The notes under the pieces: generated by a model
Databases searched by the model: none
Told to the model about the DNA's origin: nothing
What the model saw: only the letters and a program-made list of their open reading frames with translations
In this document: positions 42,812 through 47,921 of the stretch, piece after piece
Position numbering within the stretch: position 1 is the stretch's first letter
Layout of the letters: each line of letters starts with the position of its first letter
Position numbers and translations under genes: made by a program
Assembly (NCBI RefSeq): GCF_000246945.1
Contig: NZ_BAEX01000014.1
Location: 1-47,921, forward strand
Direction of reading: 5' to 3'
Origin: Myroides injenensis M09-0166
GTDB lineage: Bacteria; Bacteroidota; Bacteroidia; Flavobacteriales; Flavobacteriaceae
DNA: 47,921 nucleotides

Positions 42812-44056
42812 TTATATTTCCTCTCTGAATTTCACTTTTTTCATATTAGGTAATAAACAAGCAATAATACCTATTAGAGGAAGATAAGCACAGATATGGT
42901 AAATATTTTCAATAGAAGTGTGATCTGCCCACCACCCTAGTACTGCAGAACCTAATCCTCCCATACCAAAAGCAAAACCATAAAACAATCCTGATACCAT
43001 TCCAATCTTTCTTGGTAATAACTCTTGTGCATAAACTAATATTGAAGGAAATGCTGAAGAAATAATAAAACCAATAATAACAATTAAGATGCCTGTCCAA
43101 AAAAGACTTGCATAAGGCAGTAATAAAGTAAATGGAGCTGCTCCTAATACAGAGAACCAGATAATATATTTACGTCCAACTTTATCACCAAAAAATCCCC
43201 CTACTAGTGTACCTGCAGCAACAGATAATAAAAAATAAAACAAATAAATCTGTGCTTGCACTTCAGTTATTCCAAACTTTTCCATTGTAAAGAATTGAAA
43301 ATAGCTTGAAATACTAGCGACATAGAAGTATTTGGAGAATATCAATAATAGTAAAACTGCAATAGAAGATGTTATTCTGAATTGTGATAATTCAGGAATT
43401 CGTATAACTTTCTTTTTCTTGTGTGTAGGGTGATTTAATACTCCCTTATACCAAGTACCTATAAAGAAATAAAAAAACTGTGCTATCACAGCAACTAAAA
43501 CAAACCACAATAAATGAGTCTGACCGTTTGGAATAACTAACCATGCTACAAATAAGGGAGCTAAGGCAGTTCCTGTATTTCCACCTATTTGGAAAATGGA
43601 CTGAGCTAAACTACGCTTGCCACCAGAAGCTACATATGATACACGTGAAGACTCTGGATGAAAAATAGAAGAACCTATTCCTATCATTACTACGGCACAC
43701 AAAACAATTGCATAATTTGGTGCATAACTCAACATTACAACACCTATTGCAGAACATATCATTCCGAAGATTTGTGAAAATGGCTGGGGATGTTTATCGG
43801 TAAAATTACCTACTAAAGGCTGTAATAATGAAGATGAAATTTGAAATGCAAAGGTAATCATCCCTATTTGTGCAAATGAAAGCGTATAATTTTCTTTAAG
43901 CATTGGATACATCGCTGGTACAATTGCTTGTATAAAGTCATTGCACAAATGACCAAAACTAATAGCTAATAAAATAGGGTATACTGTTTTTTGAGCGAGG
44001 GATTGTTGATTTACCTTTTCTAATAGAGCTTTAGGTAAACTTAAAATTGAGTTCAT
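42812..44056 (-). CDS. MFS exporter of the fosmidomycin-resistance (Fsr) type
   Basis: 414 residues with about 12 membrane helices. The N-terminal stretch GHLCNDFIQAIVPAMYPMLK and LSFAQIGMITFAFQISSSLLQPLVG closely follow the E. coli Fsr pattern, and DKHPQPFSQIFGM gives the conserved loop between helices 2 and 3. SSIFHPESSRV is another Fsr hallmark. Such carriers export fosmidomycin and related or unknown compounds with protons; the natural substrate is not known. The 24 bases before the ATG are made of repeated CAA units on the coding strand, without a Shine-Dalgarno sequence. Confidence 0.88.
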   Translation of the reverse strand: MNSILSLPKALLEKVNQQSLAQKTVYPILLAISFGHLCNDFIQAIVPAMYPMLKENYTLSFAQIGMITFAFQISSSLLQPLVGNFTDKHPQPFSQIFGMICSAIGVVMLSYAPNYAIVLCAVVMIGIGSSIFHPESSRVSYVASGGKRSLAQSIFQIGGNTGTALAPLFVAWLVIPNGQTHLLWFVLVAVIAQFFYFFIGTWYKGVLNHPTHKKKKVIRIPELSQFRITSSIAVLLLLIFSKYFYVASISSYFQFFTMEKFGITEVQAQIYLFYFLLSVAAGTLVGGFFGDKVGRKYIIWFSVLGAAPFTLLLPYASLFWTGILIVIIGFIISSAFPSILVYAQELLPRKIGMVSGLFYGFAFGMGGLGSAVLGWWADHTSIENIYHICAYLPLIGIIACLLPNMKKVKFREEI

Positions 44057-44511
44057 ATTGTTGTTGTTTTTTGTTGTTGCTTTTTTTAAAAAACCCTAAA
44101 GATAAAACAATCATATAAAATAGCTCACTAGCATTTAAAAGATTATAAAAGAAAAAGTCTGAGAATGATTTATAAATGAGAGTTTTCAACCATTATTAAC
44201 TATGACAATTTAAGACACAGTAACATATAACAGAATAACAAATAAGAAAAAAAACTAGATCTTATACTATCAAGCATCTAAAATAAAAAACTCTACCTTG
44301 ACAGTAAGATATTAAAGTACATTAAAATCTTTCATCAAAAAAGACAAATCCTCTGATCAAAGAAAGTTATGTTACTCATTGGTTTTCATGCATAATTTTA
44401 ATTAATATAAAAATCCTTTATAAGTAGTAAAAATGACTCTTTACTCCTTTTAATTTCTATTTGAAACTTATTTTATTACTTTTACTTTATCAATTTATCA
44501 ATTCCTATAAA
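44057..44511. other. 450-base intergenic region before meaB
   Basis: AT-rich. An imperfect inverted repeat pairs 44259-44274 with 44297-44310. No gene and no clear promoter. A hydrophobic frame 44461-44511 opens with TTG and is in frame with meaB but is probably not translated. Confidence 0.45.
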
Positions 44512-45612
44512 GTGTCTACTACAGATAAAGAAAAGAACAATTCAGCGCTCAAAGAAAACAAAGGTATTGAACAACCAAACACTACCGATACCGATGTTAT
44601 TAAAAAATTTCAATTAAGACGTCAACAAAAACGCTCTGTAGAGCAAATTATCGAGCAAATCATTAATCAGGATAAAGTAGCACTTAGCCAAGGAATAACA
44701 CTTATTGAAAGTTTAAATCCAAATCATTACCAGCAAGCTGAAAAAATAATACAAGGATGCCTACCCTATGCCAATAATTCCGTAAGAATAGGGATTACTG
44801 GAGTACCTGGTGTAGGTAAAAGTACATTTATAGAATCCTTTGGTAAACTGTTAACCAGTATGGGTAGAAAGGTAGCTGTATTAGCAATAGATCCTAGCAG
44901 TAGTATTAGTAGAGGGAGTATATTGGGCGATAAAACACGCATGGAAGATTTAGTGAAAGACGAGAATGCTTATATCAGACCTTCTGCTTCAGGTGATAGT
45001 CTAGGAGGAGTTGCTAGAAAAACACGTGAGAGTATTATCTTATGTGAAGCATGTGGATTTGATGTAATATTAATCGAAACTGTTGGCGTAGGACAGAGTG
45101 AAACAGCTGTCCACAGTATGGTTGATTTCTTTTTGCTATTAAATCTTGCTGGTGCTGGAGATGAATTACAAGGCATCAAAAGAGGTATTATGGAAATGGC
45201 AGATGCAGTTATAATTAATAAAGCTGATGGGGAGAATACAAAGAAAGCACAATTAGCAAAACTAGATTTTAATAGAGCACTGCATTTATTCCCAAAAAAA
45301 GCATCAGGATGGACACCGAAAGTTAGTACTTGTAGTGCTATTAATAATACTGGTATTCAAGAAATATGGGAATTAATTGAATCCTATATTTCCCTTACAA
45401 AAGAAAATACTTATTTTGATACAAAGCGCAGAGAACAGAATCAATATTGGATGATGGAGACAATCAATGAAAATATATTAATGCAATTTTACAATTCTCC
45501 TTCTATAAAAGAACAAATTGCTGTAAATAAAAAAGCAGTGCAAAATAATGAATTATCACCTTTTGCAGCTGCTCAACAAATCTTAAAACTTTATTTTAAA
45601 GAAGGGGATTAG
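44512..45612 (+). CDS. meaB: MeaB-type GTPase chaperone of methylmalonyl-CoA mutase
   Basis: 366 residues from a GTG at 44512. A TTG at 44461 would add a 17-residue hydrophobic tail unlike any MeaB, so GTG is preferred (MSTTDKEKNNSALKENKGIEQ is the normal family start). The G3E GTPase domain shows Walker A GITGVPGVGKSTFIES at about 94-109, AIDPSSSISRGSILGDKTRM, the ETVGVGQSE switch and the NKAD base motif. MeaB/ArgK loads and protects the adenosylcobalamin-dependent methylmalonyl-CoA mutase. The mutase genes are not in the window. The stop is one base from the stop of a converging gene and no terminator separates them. Confidence 0.9.
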   Translation: MSTTDKEKNNSALKENKGIEQPNTTDTDVIKKFQLRRQQKRSVEQIIEQIINQDKVALSQGITLIESLNPNHYQQAEKIIQGCLPYANNSVRIGITGVPGVGKSTFIESFGKLLTSMGRKVAVLAIDPSSSISRGSILGDKTRMEDLVKDENAYIRPSASGDSLGGVARKTRESIILCEACGFDVILIETVGVGQSETAVHSMVDFFLLLNLAGAGDELQGIKRGIMEMADAVIINKADGENTKKAQLAKLDFNRALHLFPKKASGWTPKVSTCSAINNTGIQEIWELIESYISLTKENTYFDTKRREQNQYWMMETINENILMQFYNSPSIKEQIAVNKKAVQNNELSPFAAAQQILKLYFKEGD

Positions 45613-45613
45613 A

Positions 45614-45859
45614 TTAGTCTTCTAAATCTTCATCTTCTACATAACGTTCCATTTCTCTCTCGTAAAACTCACCTGCTTTTACTAATAGAGTTTCCATTTC
45701 TGCTTCAATTTCAGACTCTTCAGACTCTTCAATTGCTTCTAAAAACTCAATCTCATCCGTGTTTAAGTTTACTATAAAACGAGGAAACTCAAGGTGGATA
45801 ATAAAAATATCATCTGAAGTATCAGTATTATCAGCTAAAACAAACTTTGGTAATTCCAT
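45614..45859 (-). CDS. Small acidic protein, function unknown
   Basis: 81 residues, highly acidic: from residue about 35 on, half of the residues are Glu or Asp (for example EAIEESEESEIEAEMETL). The first half looks like a short beta region (FVLADNTDTSDDIFIIHLEFPRF). There is no cysteine, signal peptide or membrane helix. It begins ten bases after the MATE gene on the same strand, so the two are probably co-transcribed. I do not know a function; similar small acidic proteins occur in other Flavobacteriia as hypothetical proteins. Confidence 0.75.
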   Translation of the reverse strand: MELPKFVLADNTDTSDDIFIIHLEFPRFIVNLNTDEIEFLEAIEESEESEIEAEMETLLVKAGEFYEREMERYVEDEDLED

Positions 45860-45869
45860 ATTAAATATA

Positions 45870-47243
45870 TTAATTGTTTCTTATTAATCTGTTTGACAGT
45901 ATATGAAAGCGAAGATATAAAAAAATAGCTGCAGTTGTTAAACCTGCTAATAATCCTATCCATATTCCAGTTGCTTCTAAGCTTGTGTATAGTCCTAAGT
46001 AAATTGATACTGGGAATCCTATAATCCAATATGAAACAAAAGTAATAATCATAGGTGTATTGACATCTTGTAATCCACGTAAGGCACCTAAGGTTACAAC
46101 TTGTATACAATCAGAGATTTGAAATATCGCTGCTACCAGTAATAATTTACCTGCGACACTTATAACTTCACTATTGATTTCAGCATTTACAATATCTTTA
46201 TTATCCATAAATAACATTGGTATATACTGATGAAAAACCACAAATAAAATGGCAAAAACAGTATATATCATAACCGCCATCAAAATAATAGACCTAGCCA
46301 CAATTTTTAATTGTACATAATCTTTCAAACCTCTCTGATTACCGACCCTAATCATAGCTGCAACACTCAATCCACTAGCAAACATAAAAGTCATAGAAGA
46401 CATACTTAATGCTATTTGATTTGCTGCCTGCGCTACTGTTCCAATCATTCCTGACAGCCATACAGCTCCAACGAATAAAGCTACTTCAAAGAAACTCATC
46501 ATACCAGAAGGTAAACCAATCTTTGTAATCTTCTGTACCATTTCTTTTTTAATTTCACTAAACTTAAGATCACATAAGAAAGCTTTAAATATCGACTGTT
46601 TACGCAATGCAAAATGCATATAAACAAGCATAACAATACGTGCTATTAATGTCCCGTATGCTGCACCAAGCATTCCCATTTTGGGGAAAATCCACACACC
46701 ATGTATCAAAGAATAACTCAATATTAAATTAGTAATATTAGTTATAATAGTTGCATACATAGCATTTTTTGTTTTTGATTTACCATCTGCAAACTGCTTA
46801 TACGCTTGGTACATTACCATCGGTATAAGTGATAATGCGACTACATCAAGAAATGGTTTTGCTAACAAAGTAACCTCTTTTGGCTGCCCCATATAGGCTA
46901 ATAATGGCTTTGAAAAAAATATTAAAAAGAATAAAATCACCCCTATTATAGTACATAAGAACAAACCATTGACAAATACAGATCTTCCACCTTCAGTGTC
47001 ATTTTCAGCATCACTACGTGCGACTAAAGGCGTTAAAGCTGTTGAAAATCCGACACCTAGTGAAATTGCTATAAAAACAAAACTATTAGCTAAAGAAGCT
47101 GCTGCTAATTCAGTTGCTCCTATTTTACCTACTAAGATATTATCTACAACACCTACAATTGTATGTCCTAACATTGCTAAAATAATAGGATACGCCAATC
47201 GGATGTTATAATTAAATTCTTTGTAATAAATAGATAAATTCAT
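45870..47243 (-). CDS. MATE family multidrug exporter
   Basis: 457 residues from the ATG at 47243. A TTG at 47261 gives a longer frame, but it lies inside the -7 promoter box and so is excluded. Twelve membrane helices are seen. MATE motifs: LAYPIILAMLGHTIVGVVDNILVGKIGATELAAASLANS at the start, in pieces, then GVGFSTALTPLVA, and RVGNQRG in the second half. These exporters pump cationic drugs or metabolites out in exchange for Na+ or H+. It is close to the NorM subgroup. It is the first gene of a two-gene unit with the small acidic protein. Confidence 0.92.
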   Translation of the reverse strand: MNLSIYYKEFNYNIRLAYPIILAMLGHTIVGVVDNILVGKIGATELAAASLANSFVFIAISLGVGFSTALTPLVARSDAENDTEGGRSVFVNGLFLCTIIGVILFFLIFFSKPLLAYMGQPKEVTLLAKPFLDVVALSLIPMVMYQAYKQFADGKSKTKNAMYATIITNITNLILSYSLIHGVWIFPKMGMLGAAYGTLIARIVMLVYMHFALRKQSIFKAFLCDLKFSEIKKEMVQKITKIGLPSGMMSFFEVALFVGAVWLSGMIGTVAQAANQIALSMSSMTFMFASGLSVAAMIRVGNQRGLKDYVQLKIVARSIILMAVMIYTVFAILFVVFHQYIPMLFMDNKDIVNAEINSEVISVAGKLLLVAAIFQISDCIQVVTLGALRGLQDVNTPMIITFVSYWIIGFPVSIYLGLYTSLEATGIWIGLLAGLTTAAIFLYLRFHILSNRLIRNN

Positions 47244-47258
47244 TGTTGTACTTTTTTG

Positions 47259-47266
47259 CAAATATA
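47259..47266 (-). promoter_or_regulatory. -7 box of the MATE gene
   Basis: TATATTTG on the minus strand, 15 bases before the ATG at 47243, giving a very short leader. A TTTA element lies 17 bases upstream of it. Confidence 0.5.
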
Positions 47267-47381
47267 CAGTCTTGAAGGCGAATTAAACTTTTTAACTTAA
47301 CTGAATCTGCGAAAATCAATTCTCAAACGGCAAGTTTTTTGCTTACTAGTATCCATTATAACTTATAAAACTCAATAATTC

Positions 47382-47906
47382 ATGATTGCATTAAGTAAAA
47401 AATTTACTTTTACTTTACTAACAACTGCTCTATTTATAGCCTCACCAGCTATAGCACAGAAAAAAGACAAACCTTATTATCCTAAAGGTTTTAGAATTGG
47501 CTTAGGCTTAAATGCGGGAGTCCCAACCGATGGAGATTACGATGCTACCATTGGTATAGATGCTCGACTACAATATGATGTCAGTAAGAAAACATCATTT
47601 ACGCTTACATCAGGATACACACACCTATTTAATGGAGATGATGGAGATTTAGGTTTTGTACCAGTCAAAGCTGGTTTTAAACATTTCATGAGCAAAAATA
47701 TTTATGCGATGGGCGAAGCCGGAGCCGGTTTCGGTACACATAAAGGAATGGGGAACACTCTTATTTTAAGCCCTTCTATTGGCTTTGCAAACAAGTATAT
47801 TGATGTCAGTTTGCGCTATGAACATTATAATGACTACCACACCGATCAACTTGGAATTAGAATAGCTTATGGTTTTTCTTTAAAAAATTACAAAAAGAAA
47901 AAATAA
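47382..47906 (+). CDS. Small outer-membrane beta-barrel protein
   Basis: 174 residues with a signal peptide (about 1-25, ending PAIAQ). The mature part (FRIGLGLNAGVPTDGDYD, YDVSKKTSFTLTSGYTHLF, AMGEAGAGFGT, VSLRYEHYND) shows alternating aromatic and glycine residues typical of a small eight-stranded outer-membrane barrel of the OmpW/OprF-like porin type. It ends with a basic tail, not the usual aromatic residue. The role is unknown. No partner gene is in the window. Confidence 0.8.
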   Translation: MIALSKKFTFTLLTTALFIASPAIAQKKDKPYYPKGFRIGLGLNAGVPTDGDYDATIGIDARLQYDVSKKTSFTLTSGYTHLFNGDDGDLGFVPVKAGFKHFMSKNIYAMGEAGAGFGTHKGMGNTLILSPSIGFANKYIDVSLRYEHYNDYHTDQLGIRIAYGFSLKNYKKKK

Positions 47907-47921
47907 ATAAATACTACGTGT

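Noticed and set aside
44461-44511. Hydrophobic N-terminal extension of MeaB from a TTG codon
   Set aside because: MeaB is cytoplasmic and family members start near the GTG at 44512; the extension is AT-driven.
45835-46110. 91-codon minus-strand frame inside the MATE gene
   Set aside because: Shadow frame of the MATE coding sequence.

Overview
The window looks like a chromosomal segment of a Flavobacteriaceae member (Bacteroidota), possibly Myroides-like, though the genus cannot be proven from sequence alone. The DNA is AT-rich. It carries a PorP/SprF protein beside a cargo protein with a type IX secretion (T9SS) type B sorting domain. It has TonB-dependent receptors with an N-terminal carboxypeptidase-like domain, lipoproteins with a Cys-Ser-Ser-Asp-Asp start, and promoters of the Bacteroidota TTTG / TAnnTTTG type. 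Genes are separated by many clear hairpin terminators. No tRNA, rRNA, CRISPR array, transposase or phage gene was found.

Layout. 0-2.8 kb (minus): a T9SS surface cluster of a type B cargo protein, a PorP/SprF protein and the start of an OmpA-family partner that stops early at the left edge. 3.6-7.3 kb (minus): a TonB receptor plus DUF4374 lipoprotein pair resembling the XusA/XusB xenosiderophore system. 7.6-11.3 kb (minus): rluF, an alpha/beta hydrolase, a coiled-coil zinc-ribbon-family protein without its cysteines, and a Nif3-family protein. 11.4-13.2 kb (plus): lpxK overlapping a purine nucleoside phosphorylase gene. 13.2-14.6 kb: a long non-coding stretch with a GC-raised island of serial inverted repeats. 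14.6-16.4 kb: a membrane-anchored MutS-like ATPase. 16.7-20.4 kb (minus): a second receptor/DUF4374 pair in the opposite gene order. 20.5-24.1 kb (minus): an operon of a LuxC-like acyl-CoA reductase, serC, a phosphoglycerate dehydrogenase homologue with missing catalytic residues, and a glycine-rich DUF937-like protein, divergent from a ferredoxin.

24.8-26.6 kb: a small membrane protein and a large helical-repeat protein. 26.7-31.0 kb (plus): a complete leuA-leuC-leuD-leuB operon for leucine synthesis. 31.1-33.8 kb: a thioredoxin, a hot-dog thioesterase and a long non-coding region holding a well-formed cobalamin riboswitch on the minus strand with no obvious B12 gene behind it. 33.8-35.9 kb: an LTA-synthase-like sulfatase-fold membrane enzyme. 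36.1-42.4 kb (plus): rpmH, a shortened carB, rmuC and mgtE. 42.4-47.9 kb: a small lipoprotein, an Fsr-type MFS exporter, meaB, a small acidic protein, a MATE exporter and a small outer-membrane barrel protein.

Most of the window is housekeeping and nutrient uptake. The points most worth checking are the orphan riboswitch, the apparently dead phosphoglycerate dehydrogenase inside a serine operon, the twin siderophore modules with swapped gene order, the cysteine-less zinc ribbon, and the hairpin-dense non-coding islands near 13.7-14.0 kb and 32.9-33.4 kb.
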